Source of the DNA: Pseudomonadota bacterium
GTDB taxonomy: Bacteria; Pseudomonadota; Gammaproteobacteria; Burkholderiales; Burkholderiaceae_C
Length of the DNA stretch: 64,000 bases
Direction: 5' to 3'
Assembly (NCBI GenBank): GCA_021819435.1
Contig: JAKARB010000004.1
Location: forward strand, 186,001-250,000
Shown: positions 27,691 through 38,200 of the stretch, in pieces
Layout of the letters: each line of letters opens with the position of its first letter
How positions within the stretch are numbered: position 1 is the stretch's first letter
The notes under the pieces: model-generated
Seen by the model: the letters and a program-made list of their open reading frames with translations, nothing else
Told to the model about the DNA's origin: nothing
Databases searched by the model: none
Translations under genes and position numbers: made by a program

Positions 27691-28506
27691 TCATGCCTGG
27701 GTGTTTTCGCGGATCGTGCGCTGCAAGGCGGCGTCCATGTCGTGGTGGAGCTGTTCGGAGAGCGCTCGACGATCGGCGTGGGCCACGGTGCGCGCGTCGA
27801 GGAATTCGACCCGCACCACCAGTTGACGCGCAGAAACGATCATCCACAAGGATTGCAGCAGATCCATGTCGCCTACATAGGCCGCCGAGGGGCTGACGGC
27901 GTGGCCGTGCTCGCGGTAAGCGATGACCACCGGCTGCACGGGCGCCGGCGCATCGATGGCGGCCTGAAGTAGGTTGGCGTGAAAGGGCATGATGTGGCCG
28001 CCCGGCCCGGTCGTGCCCTCGGGGAAGACGGCGACGGTGTCGCCATCGCGCAGGGCCTGGGCCATGAGGCCGAGCACGCGCATGGCGTCGCGGCGGCGCT
28101 CGCGCACCAGGTAGAGGGTGCCGGCGGCCGTCACCATGCGCCCCACGATCGGCCAGCGTGCCACCTCGGCCTTCGAAACGAATCGCGAAGGCATGACCGA
28201 GTTGATGGCGATGATGTCGAGCCACGAGACGTGGTTGCCGACGACCAGTTTGGCCGATGGGTGGGGCTGGCCCCGCACCTCCAGCGTGACGCCCAGGCGG
28301 GCCAGCATCTTCAGCGACCAGTCGATGTGGCGTTCGCGGCGCGCGCGCGCGTCGAGCCGATCCCAGGTGGTCAGCACCTGCGCCACACCCCAAAGGATGT
28401 GCAGGACAGCGCGGCTCAGCCGCCAGGCCGCGATGGGCGTGCGCAGCCAGCGTCCGGTGACGGGCGTGGCGGTCACCGCCTGTTGTTGTGTGGGCACCCA
28501 GGACAT
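27691..28506 (-). CDS. Lysophospholipid acyltransferase family protein (PlsC-like 1-acylglycerol-3-phosphate acyltransferase)
   Basis: 271 residues with the acyltransferase signatures NHVSWLD (catalytic HX4D) and VFPEGTTG, and an N-terminal amphipathic/hydrophobic segment (LSRAVLHILWGVAQVL). It transfers an acyl chain to a lysophosphatidic acid-type acceptor in membrane phospholipid synthesis. It starts 11 bp after pyrC' ends and is probably the last gene of the yqgE-ruvX-pyr operon. Confidence 0.88.
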   Translation of the reverse strand: MSWVPTQQQAVTATPVTGRWLRTPIAAWRLSRAVLHILWGVAQVLTTWDRLDARARRERHIDWSLKMLARLGVTLEVRGQPHPSAKLVVGNHVSWLDIIAINSVMPSRFVSKAEVARWPIVGRMVTAAGTLYLVRERRRDAMRVLGLMAQALRDGDTVAVFPEGTTGPGGHIMPFHANLLQAAIDAPAPVQPVVIAYREHGHAVSPSAAYVGDMDLLQSLWMIVSARQLVVRVEFLDARTVAHADRRALSEQLHHDMDAALQRTIRENTQA

Positions 28507-28517
28507 CGACTTGGAAC

Positions 28518-29945
28518 TCAGGCGGAGGCCGAGGCGCCGAGGGCGCCAGGACCGCCGATCAGGCTGATCGCATCACCTTGGGAGGCGGCTTTGGACTCCG
28601 CTTTGGTCGCCTCGGGGGCCTCGATGGCCTCGTGGGCCACCTGCCCCGCCACCAAGGTCAGGCGCACGCGACCGGCCATCTGAAAGCCCGTGTCCTTGAA
28701 AGCGAACGGGGTGTGCTTGCCCTGGCTGACGAGGACATCGGGCTGTACCGTCCAGCGCGCGGCGGGGTCGAAGATGACGATGTCGGCCACGCCGCCTTCG
28801 GTCAGGCGACCGGCGCTGCTGGCCAGCGATCCGAGCGAATCACCCAGCACCTTCACCGGACCTTGCGTGACGACCGACAGGGCGCGGCGCAGGCTGGCGG
28901 CGTCGGGCGTGTCGGTGGCGTCGGCGCCAGACCACTTCAGGGCCAGGCTGAGCAACAGCTCCAGGCCGGTGGCGCCGGGTTCGGCCTCGCCGAAAGGCAG
29001 CGTTTTTTCGTCTTCGCTGACGGGGGTGTGGTCAGAGACCAGCGCATCGAGCGTGCCGTCGGCCAAGGCGGCTTGCAGGGCGTCGCGGTCGCGCACCTGG
29101 CGCAGCGGCGGGCTCACGCGCATCGAGGGGTTGAAGTAGCCGATGTCGATGTCGGTCAGCAGCAGGGAGTTGATGCTGACATCCGCCGTGATGGGCAGGC
29201 CTTGGGCCTTGGCCTGGCGGACCAGCTCGACGCCAGCGGCGCTGCTCAGGCGGCACAGGTGCACGCGCGCACCAGTGGCCCGCACCAGCTCGATGATGGT
29301 GTGAAGTGCGATGGTTTCGGCGGCCACGGGCACGCCCGAAAGGCCCAGGCGGGTGGCCACGGGGCCGCTGGCGGCCACGCCCTTGCCCAGCCAGCCGTCG
29401 TTCGGGCGCAGCCAGACGGTGTAGCCAAAGGTGGCGGCGTATTGCAGCGCACGTTGCAGCACCTGGGTGTTCTGCACGGGCACCTCGGCCTGAGAGAAAC
29501 CGACGCAGCCGGCTTCGTGGAGCTCGGCCATCTCGGTGAGGTTTTCGCCCTTGAGGCCACGCGTGAGCGCCCCCAGCGGGAACAGGCGGCAGCGGCTGAG
29601 CTTGCGGGCGCGCAGCTTGAGCATCTCGACCAAGCCGGGCTCGTCGAGCGCGGGGTCGGTGTCGGGCAGGCAGACCACGCTGGTCACGCCACCGGCGGCG
29701 GCGGCGGCCAGTTCGCTCTCGAGCATGCCTTCGTGTTCGTAGCCAGGCTCTCGCAGGCGGGCCGCCAAGTCGACCAGACCTGGCGCGACGATGAGGCCCT
29801 TGGCGTCGATGGTGCGATCAGGCGCGAAGTCGGCCGGCACCTTGCCCAGCGCGGTGATGCGGCCAGCGTTGATGGCCAGGTCACCGACCTGGTCGAGGCC
29901 GGACGCGGGGTCGACCAAGCGACCTTGTTGGATCAGGATCTTCAT
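28518..29945 (-). CDS. pyrC': Non-catalytic dihydroorotase homologue (PyrC'/PyrX)
   Basis: 475 residues of the multifunctional-type dihydroorotase family, but the metal site is destroyed. The HxH of the DxHxHxREPG motif reads [10 protein letters not shown]. The later metal histidine of the HVCHVST region reads VHLCRLSS. In the DHAPH region only the Asp-His pair remains (SDHTPV). In Pseudomonas an inactive PyrC' is needed to assemble aspartate transcarbamoylase dodecamers with PyrB; that role is inferred here from the 4-bp overlap with pyrB. A catalytic dihydroorotase must be encoded elsewhere. Alanine/serine-rich C-terminal tail. Confidence 0.9.
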   Translation of the reverse strand: MKILIQQGRLVDPASGLDQVGDLAINAGRITALGKVPADFAPDRTIDAKGLIVAPGLVDLAARLREPGYEHEGMLESELAAAAAGGVTSVVCLPDTDPALDEPGLVEMLKLRARKLSRCRLFPLGALTRGLKGENLTEMAELHEAGCVGFSQAEVPVQNTQVLQRALQYAATFGYTVWLRPNDGWLGKGVAASGPVATRLGLSGVPVAAETIALHTIIELVRATGARVHLCRLSSAAGVELVRQAKAQGLPITADVSINSLLLTDIDIGYFNPSMRVSPPLRQVRDRDALQAALADGTLDALVSDHTPVSEDEKTLPFGEAEPGATGLELLLSLALKWSGADATDTPDAASLRRALSVVTQGPVKVLGDSLGSLASSAGRLTEGGVADIVIFDPAARWTVQPDVLVSQGKHTPFAFKDTGFQMAGRVRLTLVAGQVAHEAIEAPEATKAESKAASQGDAISLIGGPGALGASASA

Positions 29946-30928
29946 GCTTCGTTGCCAGCGATGATGGACATGACGGCCATGCGGACCGCGATGCCAAAGG
30001 TGACCTGGGGCAGGATGACGCTTTGCTTGCCATCGGCCACGGCGGACTCGATCTCGACGCCACGGTTGATGGGGCCCGGGTGCATGACGATGGCGTCGGG
30101 CTTGGCCAGGGCGAGCTTGGCCTCGGTCAGGCCGAACTCCTTGAAGAACTCGCCCGAGCTCGGCAGCATGCCGCCGCTCATGCGTTCGTTCTGCAGACGC
30201 AGCATGATCACCACGTCGGCGCCCTTGATGCCCTCTTCCAGGCTGTGGCAGACGCGCACGCCCATTTCACGCAGGTCGCCAGGCACCAGGGTGCGAGGCC
30301 CCACCACGCGCACCTCGGGCACGCCCAGCGTGGTCAGCGCGTGGATGTTGGAGCGGGCCACGCGCGAATGCACGATGTCGCCCACGATGGCCACGGTGAG
30401 CTTGGTGAAATCTTTCTTGTAATGCCGGATCGTGTACATGTCCAGCAGCGCCTGCGTGGGGTGCGCGTGGCGGCCATCACCGGCGTTGACCACGTGCACG
30501 TGCGGGGCCACGTGCTGGGCGATCAGGTAGGGCGCGCCCGACTCGCTGTGCCGCACGATGAACATGTCGGCCTGCATGGCCGAGAGGTTGGCGATGGTGT
30601 CGAGCAAGCTCTCGCCCTTGGAGGCCGAGGAGCGTGCGATGTCGAGGTTGATCACGTCGGCGCTCAGGCGCTTGGCAGCGATCTCGAAGGTGGTGCGGGT
30701 GCGGGTGCTGTTCTCGAAGAACAGGTTGAAGACGCTCTTGCCGCGCAGCAGCGGCACCTTCTTGACCTCTCGCTCGTTGACACTGAGGAACTGCTCGGCC
30801 GTGTCCAGGATCTGGTGGATGTTGGCCTGGGGCAGCCCTTCGGTCGACAGCAGGTGGATGAGCTCGCCGTTGGCGTTGAGCTGCGGGTTGCGTTGGGGTT
30901 TGCGCATGGGCGGGGAGGTGATGGTCAC
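29942..30928 (-). CDS. pyrB: Aspartate carbamoyltransferase catalytic subunit
   Basis: 328 residues from GTG 30928. It has the carbamoyl-phosphate motif [13 protein letters not shown], the [11 protein letters not shown] loop, [12 protein letters not shown] and [12 protein letters not shown]. It condenses aspartate and carbamoyl phosphate in pyrimidine synthesis. The GTG overlaps the pyrR stop (GTGA); ATG 30907 is an alternative start without better ribosome-binding sequence. No pyrI regulatory subunit is nearby, consistent with a PyrB-PyrC' class A enzyme. Confidence 0.95.
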   Translation of the reverse strand: MTITSPPMRKPQRNPQLNANGELIHLLSTEGLPQANIHQILDTAEQFLSVNEREVKKVPLLRGKSVFNLFFENSTRTRTTFEIAAKRLSADVINLDIARSSASKGESLLDTIANLSAMQADMFIVRHSESGAPYLIAQHVAPHVHVVNAGDGRHAHPTQALLDMYTIRHYKKDFTKLTVAIVGDIVHSRVARSNIHALTTLGVPEVRVVGPRTLVPGDLREMGVRVCHSLEEGIKGADVVIMLRLQNERMSGGMLPSSGEFFKEFGLTEAKLALAKPDAIVMHPGPINRGVEIESAVADGKQSVILPQVTFGIAVRMAVMSIIAGNEA

Positions 30929-31437
30929 ACCTTCTCGAAATGGAACTGGAAGCGACCGTCGTCGGCGCGGTCAAGCGAGACGCGCTCGTCAGAAGGCAGG
31001 CTGATGCGGGCTGCTGAGTAGGCCGGCTCGATGGGCAACTGGCGCCCGCCTCGGTCGACCAGCACGGCCAGGCTGACGCTGGCGGGGCGGCCGAAATCGA
31101 ACAGCTCGTTGATGACAGCGCGCGTGGTGCGGCCGGTGTAGAGCACGTCGTCGATCAGCAGGATGTCGCGGCCCTCGACCTCGAAGGGCAGGTGCGTGGC
31201 GTCCTTCGTGGCGCTCATGCCGCGCGAGCCGAAGTCGTCGCGGTGCAAGGCCGAGGAAATGACGCCGTGCGGGGTGCTCAGGCCGAGGTCACGGGCCAAG
31301 CGCTCGGCCAGCCAGGCCCCGCCCGACCACACGCCCACCAAAGCGGTGTCGGCCGTGACCAGGCGGCGCACGCCACCAAGCAGGTTCGTGTAGAGGGCCT
31401 CGGCATCGAGGCGCAGGGTGTGGGGGGTGGAGCTCAC
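30925..31437 (-). CDS. pyrR: PyrR, pyrimidine operon regulator / uracil phosphoribosyltransferase
   Basis: 170 residues with the PRPP-binding signature [16 protein letters not shown] and an N-terminal region typical of PyrR. In Gram-positives PyrR causes attenuation by binding pyr mRNA. Whether it binds RNA here is unclear: the genes overlap and no leader terminator/antiterminator is visible upstream of pyrB. GTG 31437 overlaps the ruvX stop by 4 bp. Confidence 0.93.
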   Translation of the reverse strand: MSSTPHTLRLDAEALYTNLLGGVRRLVTADTALVGVWSGGAWLAERLARDLGLSTPHGVISSALHRDDFGSRGMSATKDATHLPFEVEGRDILLIDDVLYTGRTTRAVINELFDFGRPASVSLAVLVDRGGRQLPIEPAYSAARISLPSDERVSLDRADDGRFQFHFEKV

Positions 31438-31907
31438 GCGGGCCTTTCGGTTGGGGGCGCGGTGCCCAAGGTGACGGAGATGCCATGGGCACCGGCCGCG
31501 TCCATCGCATCAAAGTATTGTTGCAGCAGGATGGCGGCCGAAGCGGCGTCGAGGTCGCGGGCGCCTTGGGCGATGGCCTCGGTGGTCGAGTAGCGCTCGT
31601 CGACTTCGTGCACGGGCAGGTGGAAGCGCCCGCACAGCTGGCGGCCGAACTTGCGCGCGCGCGCCGTGTTCTCGTGCTCGGCGCCGTCGGGGTGGAAAGG
31701 CACACCCACCACCAGCGCCGCCGGCTGCCATTCAGCCACCAGTTGTGCGATGCGGTCGAAACGTTGCGCGCCTTCGGCGGCGATGGTCTGCAGGGGCTGG
31801 GCCTGGCGCGTCTGGCTGTTGCCACAGGCCACGCCCACGCGCTTGGCACCGTAATCGAACGCCAGGTAGGTGAGCACGGCGGCGGATGTGGAAGCCGCTG
31901 CGCTCAT
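31434..31907 (-). CDS. ruvX: Putative pre-16S rRNA nuclease / Holliday junction resolvase-like YqgF (RuvX)
   Basis: 157 residues with the RNase H-like core: YLAFDYGAKRVGVACG (catalytic aspartate), VVGVPFHPDGAEHEN and VDERYSTTEA, plus a distal aspartate/alanine motif DAASAAILLQQYF. YqgF processes the 5' end of 16S rRNA. It overlaps yqgE by 4 bp upstream and pyrR by 4 bp downstream. Confidence 0.93.
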   Translation of the reverse strand: MSAAASTSAAVLTYLAFDYGAKRVGVACGNSQTRQAQPLQTIAAEGAQRFDRIAQLVAEWQPAALVVGVPFHPDGAEHENTARARKFGRQLCGRFHLPVHEVDERYSTTEAIAQGARDLDAASAAILLQQYFDAMDAAGAHGISVTLGTAPPTERPA

Positions 31908-32497
31908 GCGTGCCCGGCCTCGCCCATCAGGAAGTTGCGATCGACGCCCAGCAACGACAGCGCCTTGTCGTAGCGCTGCTCGACCGGGGTGTCGAAGATG
32001 ATCTCGGGCTGGGCCTTGACGGTCAGCCAGCCATTGCGAGAAATCTCGTCCTCGAGTTGGCCTGCGCTCCAGCCCGAATAGCCAAGGGTCACGAAAACAC
32101 GCTTGGGGCCGGCGCCACCGGCCAGGGCTTCGAGCACATCGCGGGAGGTGGTCATCTCCAGCGCCTCGCCGATTTTGAGCGTGGAGTTGTAGTGGCCGCC
32201 TTCCGCGTCGAGGCGGTCGTGCAGCACGAAGCCGCGCTCGGTCTGAACCGGGCCGCCGAAGTAGACGGGCTCATCGGCCAGGTCGGGGCGGTCGAGCTTG
32301 AGGTCGACCTTCTGGAACAGCTCCTGCAAGGGCAGTTCGGTCGGGCGGTTGATGACCAGGCCCAGGGCGCCATTGGCGTTGTGCTCGCACAGGTAGACGA
32401 CGGCACCCGAGAAGTTGCCATCGCGCATGCCGGGCATAGCGATGAGGAACTGATCGGTCAGGTCGATGGTGCGGGGGTTGGGGGAGCCTGCGGACAT
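31904..32497 (-). CDS. YqgE/AlgH family protein (UPF0301)
   Basis: 197 residues. Characteristic N-terminal DLTDQFLIAMPGMRDGNFSG, then GALGLVINRPTEL, VYFGGPVQTERGFVLH and YSGWSAGQLEDEI. A compact cytosolic fold of uncertain function; frequently paired with yqgF as here. First gene of the operon; only 39 bp separate it from the divergent photolyase, with a TAAAAT -10-like hexamer in the gap. Confidence 0.93.
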   Translation of the reverse strand: MSAGSPNPRTIDLTDQFLIAMPGMRDGNFSGAVVYLCEHNANGALGLVINRPTELPLQELFQKVDLKLDRPDLADEPVYFGGPVQTERGFVLHDRLDAEGGHYNSTLKIGEALEMTTSRDVLEALAGGAGPKRVFVTLGYSGWSAGQLEDEISRNGWLTVKAQPEIIFDTPVEQRYDKALSLLGVDRNFLMGEAGHA

Positions 32498-32536
32498 GTC
32501 ATGATTTTACGCCGCTGCCTTGCCCCACCCGAGTCC

Positions 32537-34057
32537 ATGCAAGACGTTCACACTTCCGCCCTGGTCTGGTTTCGGCGCGACCTGCGCCACCACGACCACG
32601 CCGCCCTGTTCCACGCCCTGAAAAACGCCCAGCGGGTGTGGTGCGCCTTCGTCTTCGACGCGGACATCCTCGACGCCCTGCCCCGGCGCGACCGGCGCGT
32701 GGCCTTCATCCGTGAATCGCTGGTAGAGGTGGACGAGGGCTTGCGTGCGCTGGCGCTTCAGGCCGGTGCGCCCTCGCCGACGCTCGCCGGGCTGATCGTG
32801 CGGCAGGGCAGTGCCCGCGTTGAAATCCCCCGGCTCGCTGGGGCATTGGGGGTTCAGGCCGTCTACGCCAACCACGACGACGAGCCCGACGCCCTGGCGC
32901 GCGATGCCCAGGTGCGGGGCCGGCTCAGCGACATTGGCGCAGCGCTCTACACCCTCAAGGATCACGTGGTTTTCGAGCGCAACGAAGTGCTGACTGGCAA
33001 TGGCACGCCCTATGGCGTCTTCACGCCCTACAAGAGCGCCTGGCTGAAAAAGATCGAGCCCTTCTACGTCAAACCCTACCCGGTCGAGAAGTACGCCGCG
33101 CACCTCGCACCGATCCCTCCGGCCGTGAGCCCGAGCGGGCAGGAGCATGTGCCAACGCTGGGCGACATCGGCTTCGAACCCGTGGACGACCTCAAGGTGG
33201 CCGCCGGCATGAGCGGTGCCCGCACTTTGCTCGATGATTTCCTGGGGCGCATCGACCGCTACGACGAACTGCGCGACTACCCCGGCGTGAAAGGCCCCAG
33301 CTACCTCTCGACCCACCTGCGCTTCGGCACCATATCCATCCGCGAATTGGCCGACCTGGCCTGGCAGCGCAGCCAGCGGGGCTCCGAAGGCGCGCGGGTG
33401 TGGCTCTCGGAGCTGATCTGGCGCGATTTCTATCACCAGATCCTGCACCACCACCCACACGTGGTCGGCCATGCCTACCGGCGCGAGTACGACCGCATCA
33501 AGTGGGCCAAGGGCAAGCAGGCTGATGCGCATTTCGCGGCTTGGTGCGAGGGCCGCACCGGCTACCCGCTGGTGGACGCGGCCATGCGCCAGCTCAACCA
33601 GACCGGCTACATGCACAACCGCCTGCGCATGGTCACGGCCAGCTTTCTGATCAAGGACCTCGGGATCGATTGGCGGCGCGGCGAAGCGTATTTCGCCGAG
33701 AAGCTGCTGGATTTCGACCTGGCGGCCAACAACGGCGGCTGGCAGTGGGCGGCCTCTTCAGGCTGCGACGCGCAACCCTGGTTCCGCATCTTCAACCCCA
33801 TCAGCCAGAGCGAGAAATTCGACCCTCAAGGCAAGTTCATCCGCCGCTACGTGCCCGAGCTGGCCAAGCTGCCCGATGAAGCCTTGCATGCACCGTGGCT
33901 GGCTCGGCCGGCGGACCTCGCGGCCGCCGAGGACGTGGTGCTCGGGCGCGATTACCCGCAGCCCATCGTGCAGCACGACGAAGCCAGACAGCTGACGCTT
34001 GAACGCTATGCAGTGGTCAAGGTGGAGGCGGATGACAAAGCCGTGCGTCGGCGCTGA
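32537..34057 (+). CDS. phrB: Deoxyribodipyrimidine photo-lyase (class I CPD photolyase)
   Basis: 506 residues. N-terminal antenna domain (ALVWFRRDLRHHDHAAL) and C-terminal FAD domain with GPSYLSTHLRFGTIS, ELIWRDFYHQIL, TGYPLVDAAMRQLNQTGYMH and WQWAASSGCDAQPWFRIFNP, the hallmarks of CPD photolyases. It repairs UV-induced cyclobutane dimers with light. ATG 32537 begins the antenna strand. Divergent from yqgE and convergent with a diguanylate cyclase 18 bp away. Confidence 0.95.
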   Translation: MQDVHTSALVWFRRDLRHHDHAALFHALKNAQRVWCAFVFDADILDALPRRDRRVAFIRESLVEVDEGLRALALQAGAPSPTLAGLIVRQGSARVEIPRLAGALGVQAVYANHDDEPDALARDAQVRGRLSDIGAALYTLKDHVVFERNEVLTGNGTPYGVFTPYKSAWLKKIEPFYVKPYPVEKYAAHLAPIPPAVSPSGQEHVPTLGDIGFEPVDDLKVAAGMSGARTLLDDFLGRIDRYDELRDYPGVKGPSYLSTHLRFGTISIRELADLAWQRSQRGSEGARVWLSELIWRDFYHQILHHHPHVVGHAYRREYDRIKWAKGKQADAHFAAWCEGRTGYPLVDAAMRQLNQTGYMHNRLRMVTASFLIKDLGIDWRRGEAYFAEKLLDFDLAANNGGWQWAASSGCDAQPWFRIFNPISQSEKFDPQGKFIRRYVPELAKLPDEALHAPWLARPADLAAAEDVVLGRDYPQPIVQHDEARQLTLERYAVVKVEADDKAVRRR

Positions 34058-34075
34058 ATGATTCGCCGACCGAAG

Positions 34076-35170
34076 TCAGAACAGCTCGACGTAACCGACG
34101 TGTTCCTCGGCCGACGAGAGCAGGCCGGCTCGGACCAGCGCCTCGTGACTGAGCACCAAGTTGCGCCCCTGGTGCTTGGCACGGTAGACGGCCTGGTCGG
34201 CCCTTGCAAAGGCCAGGTTGGGCGTGTCCTGGTGATGCACTTCGGTGAAACCCACGCTGACCGTGACGTTCTGCACCTGCGGAAAGGGGTACTGGGCCAC
34301 GTTGAGGCGAAAGCGCTCAAACGCACCCCGGGCGTCTTCTTCGCTGCCGCCGCGCAGCAGGATCACGAACTCTTCGCCGCCAAAGCGGTAGAGCCTGTCG
34401 TGGTGGCGGAATGTCTGGCGCATGACGCGTGCGACCAGCACCAGCACCTCGTCACCAATGAGGTGGCCGAATCCATCGTTGACGCGCTTGAAGTGGTCGA
34501 TGTCCACCACCCCCAGCCAATAGCCTGAGGCTCCGCCGATACGCCGTTCGCCTTCGGCGTGGGCGCCGTCTCGCTCAGCAGAGGGAACCGAGGCCCTGAG
34601 GAAGGTGGCGTCGAAGGATTGCCGATTCAGCAGACCCGTGAGCGAATCACGCTGACTCGATTCCAACAGGCTCTGGAAATTGCCAAACACCTTCAGCACG
34701 GTCTGGGTTGTGCGCAAAGCGCGCAGCGACAAAGGCTCGCTGGAGAAAACCTCCAGCACGCCTGGCAGCCCAACCTCGGCAGGCAGGGGCATCACCATCA
34801 TGTGCTCGGCACGCTCACCCTCAGGCGCCTTTTGCTGGGGCAAGCCCGACGCCATGGCCTGCATGCGCAGGGGATGGGAAGCCTCCAGTGGCAAGGCATG
34901 CAAGTCGACCCAGGATGGATCGGAGATGGCAATCTGTCCCCTGCGTGCCAGGCCACAACTCAACCAGCGCCGGGCTTCGTCTTCGCGGCCGATGAGGCGG
35001 TGGACCCCCACGCTGAGCGAGCCCAGCAGGTCGAGCACCCCTTGGGCCAGCGTGACGTCCAGCAACTCCCGATCACGCTGGGCAGTCAACGCCGCCAGGT
35101 GGGAGATGGCATCGTCCATCGCCAGCGAGGAGGCCGGGACGTCGACGTGGGGTTGAAGCGATGGCGGCAA
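34076..35170 (-). CDS. GAF-like-GGDEF diguanylate cyclase with C-terminal VELF
   Basis: 364 residues. An N-terminal sensory region (about 20-170, GAF-like, no membrane helix) precedes a GGDEF domain with GVVDIDHFKRVND, RFGGEEF and an intact I-site RHHD. It should synthesise c-di-GMP with product inhibition. The chain ends EEHVGYVELF; the same last four residues end the CheZ-like protein at 59798. The start is TTG 35170 or ATG 35119; neither has a good Shine-Dalgarno. It lies directly downstream of chpA on the same strand, so it may be co-expressed with twitching chemotaxis genes. Confidence 0.88.
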   Translation of the reverse strand: MPPSLQPHVDVPASSLAMDDAISHLAALTAQRDRELLDVTLAQGVLDLLGSLSVGVHRLIGREDEARRWLSCGLARRGQIAISDPSWVDLHALPLEASHPLRMQAMASGLPQQKAPEGERAEHMMVMPLPAEVGLPGVLEVFSSEPLSLRALRTTQTVLKVFGNFQSLLESSQRDSLTGLLNRQSFDATFLRASVPSAERDGAHAEGERRIGGASGYWLGVVDIDHFKRVNDGFGHLIGDEVLVLVARVMRQTFRHHDRLYRFGGEEFVILLRGGSEEDARGAFERFRLNVAQYPFPQVQNVTVSVGFTEVHHQDTPNLAFARADQAVYRAKHQGRNLVLSHEALVRAGLLSSAEEHVGYVELF

Positions 35171-35200
35171 GTTACAAGGTTGACCCGAAGATGAACAATC

Positions 35201-38200
35201 TCACGAAATGGCAATGTCGGTCGAGGTGGCGTGGCGCGCCACCAGGGCGAGCAGTTCGTCTTCGCGGTACGGCTTGCCGAGGTAGTGGTTGACCCCCAGC
35301 TCGGCAGCGTAGTCGCGATGCTTTTGCGCGATCCGTGACGTGATCATGATGACAGGCAGGTCGGCGAGGTTGCGGTCCGCACGGATGTTGCGCACCAGGT
35401 CGAAGCCGTCCATGCGAGGCATCTCGATGTCGGACAGTACCACCATCGGGCGCTCTTGCGCCAGCGATTCGAGGGCTTCCAACCCGTCTTTCGCGAGGTT
35501 AACTCGGTAGCCTTCGCGCGACAGAAGGCGCTGCGTGACACGCCTAACGGTCAATGAATCGTCAACCACGAGCACCAAAGGCACATCGGGTTCGGCGGAC
35601 CGCGCCTCGGCCACGTGCAAGGGCTTGGCGTGCGGTTGCAGCCAGCCACCGGCGGCCTCACCTGCCGAGGCCAGAGCCTGGGTCGTCACCGAACGAGCCT
35701 GATCGCCATACACCGTGGCCAGCGCCACCGGGTTGTAGATCAGCGAGACGGCGCCCGAGGCCAGCAGCGTCATGCCGGCCAGGCCAGGCAGGCGTGAGAG
35801 CTGGGTGCCGAGGTTCTTGACCACCACTTCCTGGTTGCCCAGCACTTCGTCGACGTGCACCGCGATGCGCTGCTGCGCCGAGCGCACGATGACCACCGGC
35901 ACGCTGCGCCCGCCTTCGACGCCCATGGGGCTGAAATCGAGCAGAGCGCCAAGCCAGTAGAACGGCAGGGTCTGGTCGCCGAAGGGAATGGAGCCTTCGC
36001 GGTAGGCCTGCTCAACCTCCGCCGGACGCGAGCGGCGCACCATCTCGATGAGGTGGGTGGGCACGGCCACGTTGGCTTGGCCGCAGCGCAGCATCACCAC
36101 GCGGGTGACGGCCGTGGTCAGCGGCAGGATCAGCGTGAAGCGGGTGCCCTGTCCAGCCTCGGTGTGGGTTTCCACGCGACCGCCCATGGCGTTGACTTCG
36201 GCTCGGACCACGTCCATGCCGACGCCCCGGCCCGCCAGCTCGGTGACCTGGTCGGCGGTGGAAAAGCCGGGGGTGAAGATCAGTTGGGCCAGTTCATCGT
36301 CGCTCAGGTGGGCATCGGGCTGGATGACACCGACCGACAACGCGCGCTCGCGGATGCGGTCCAGGCGCAGGCCGGCACCGTCGTCGCTGAAGGCGATGCT
36401 GACTTCGTTGCCCTCTTGCGAGAGCGTGACGGTGATGGTGCCAGTGGCATCCTTGCCTGCGGCTGCGCGACCTTCGGGCGATTCGATGCCGTGGGTCACG
36501 CAGTTGCGCAGCAGGTGCTCGAAGGCGCCAGTCATGCGCTCGAGCACGCCACGGTCGACTTCGGTGTTGCCGCCGACGATGTCGAGGCGCACCTGCTTGG
36601 CCGTTTCCTTGGCGGCCTGACGCACCACGCGGTAGAGGCGATCGGACAGGCCTTCGAACTCCACCATGCGGGTGCGCAGCAGGTCGTCCTGCAGGTCACG
36701 CGTGAGGCGGGCCTGGGCGGCGAGCTGGTCTTCGGTGGTTTCCATGCTGCGCTGCAAGGTGCGCTGCACGGTGGCCACGTCGTTGACCGACTCGGCCATC
36801 ATCCGGGTCAGTTCCTGGAAGCGGGTGTAGCGGTCGAATTCGAGTGGGTCGAACTGCTGGGACGCGGCACGGGCCTGCTCCATGCGGGTGGCCACCTGGG
36901 TCTCGGCCTGCAGCTCGATGTCGCGCAGTTGCTGGCGCAGGCGGTCGAGGTTTTCCGTCAGGTCGGACAGGGAACCCTTGATCTGCCCGACCTGGCCCTG
37001 CAGGCGGGTGCGGGTGATGGCCACCTCGCCAGCGTGGTTGACCAGGCGGTCGAGCAGTTGGGGACGCACGCGAACGGCGGCGTGCGAGGGGCCTTGCGTG
37101 TTCTCGCGCACCACGGGGCGCATGGCAGCGAGGCGGTCGGCGGGCAGCGAGGCCCAGTCGATGGGCGCAAGCGCGTCACTCGGAACACTGGTCTCGGCAC
37201 TGCCGGCCGAGGTGGTGTCTTGGGCGCCTGCGGCCCAGCCGGGGTTGCCATCGGGCGAGAGGGGCTGTGGCGATGGGGGAGAGGCAGCGTCGACAGCGGC
37301 AACCGCATCGATGTCGACGCCGGTTTCGGCCTCGGCAGCGGTCGCCTCCATTGACGGCGGGGGGGCGTGAGGCGCTGGGCTGCTCTGCAAGGGGGCCAGG
37401 TTGTCCGCATGCTGGGACGCGTCACGTTGGCGCAGGGCCTCGAAGTCGTCCACCAGCCGGTCGACGCGGGCTTCGAGCGGGGCCACCGCTTCAGCGGTCG
37501 GGGTGCCGGCCGAGAGCAGCCGCTCGATGGCGGACTCCAGCCGGTGGGCCAGCTCACCCAGGCGCATCGCACCCGCCAGGCGGGCGCCACCCTTGAAGGT
37601 GTGCAGCGTGCGCATGCAGGCCGATGCGGCGTCGGCGTCTTCGGGGCGGCTGAGCCAGTGGCGCACTTCGTTGGCCAGTTGGGGCAGCAGCTCCTGGGCT
37701 TCTTCCTCGAAGATGGGGAAGAGGTCGGCGTCCACCTGGTCTTGCTGATCGATGTCGTCCTCGCCGTCCCAGGGCAGGTTGAGCTCGGACAACGGCGTCA
37801 GCACGGGGCTCGCGTGAACGGGCTGGATCGGCTCGGCATGGCCGAAATCGTGCTCTTCAGGCTCTGCTGGCTCGGGCGACACCAGCCGCAAGTGCGGGCG
37901 GGCGGGGCTCTCGTCGAGGCCGCCAGGGTGCGTGTTGGGCGGATCGTCCGAGGCGGGCTGGAGACTGCGTGCCTCGATCAGGCGCGAAGCTTCGTGGTCG
38001 TAGTCGTCGAGGCGGGCCAGCAGGTCGGGCGAGGCAGCGCGCAGGAAGCCGGCCGCGAACTGGTGCAAGAGTTGGCGGATTTCTTCCGCAGCCTGATGGA
38101 AGAGCGCTGCATCGGCTTCGCGCACGCGGCCCAAGGTCTGCGCGCGGCTGAGGGCATGTTCGAGCAGGCGGGCCAGCTTGGAGAGGTCGGCATAACCGAC

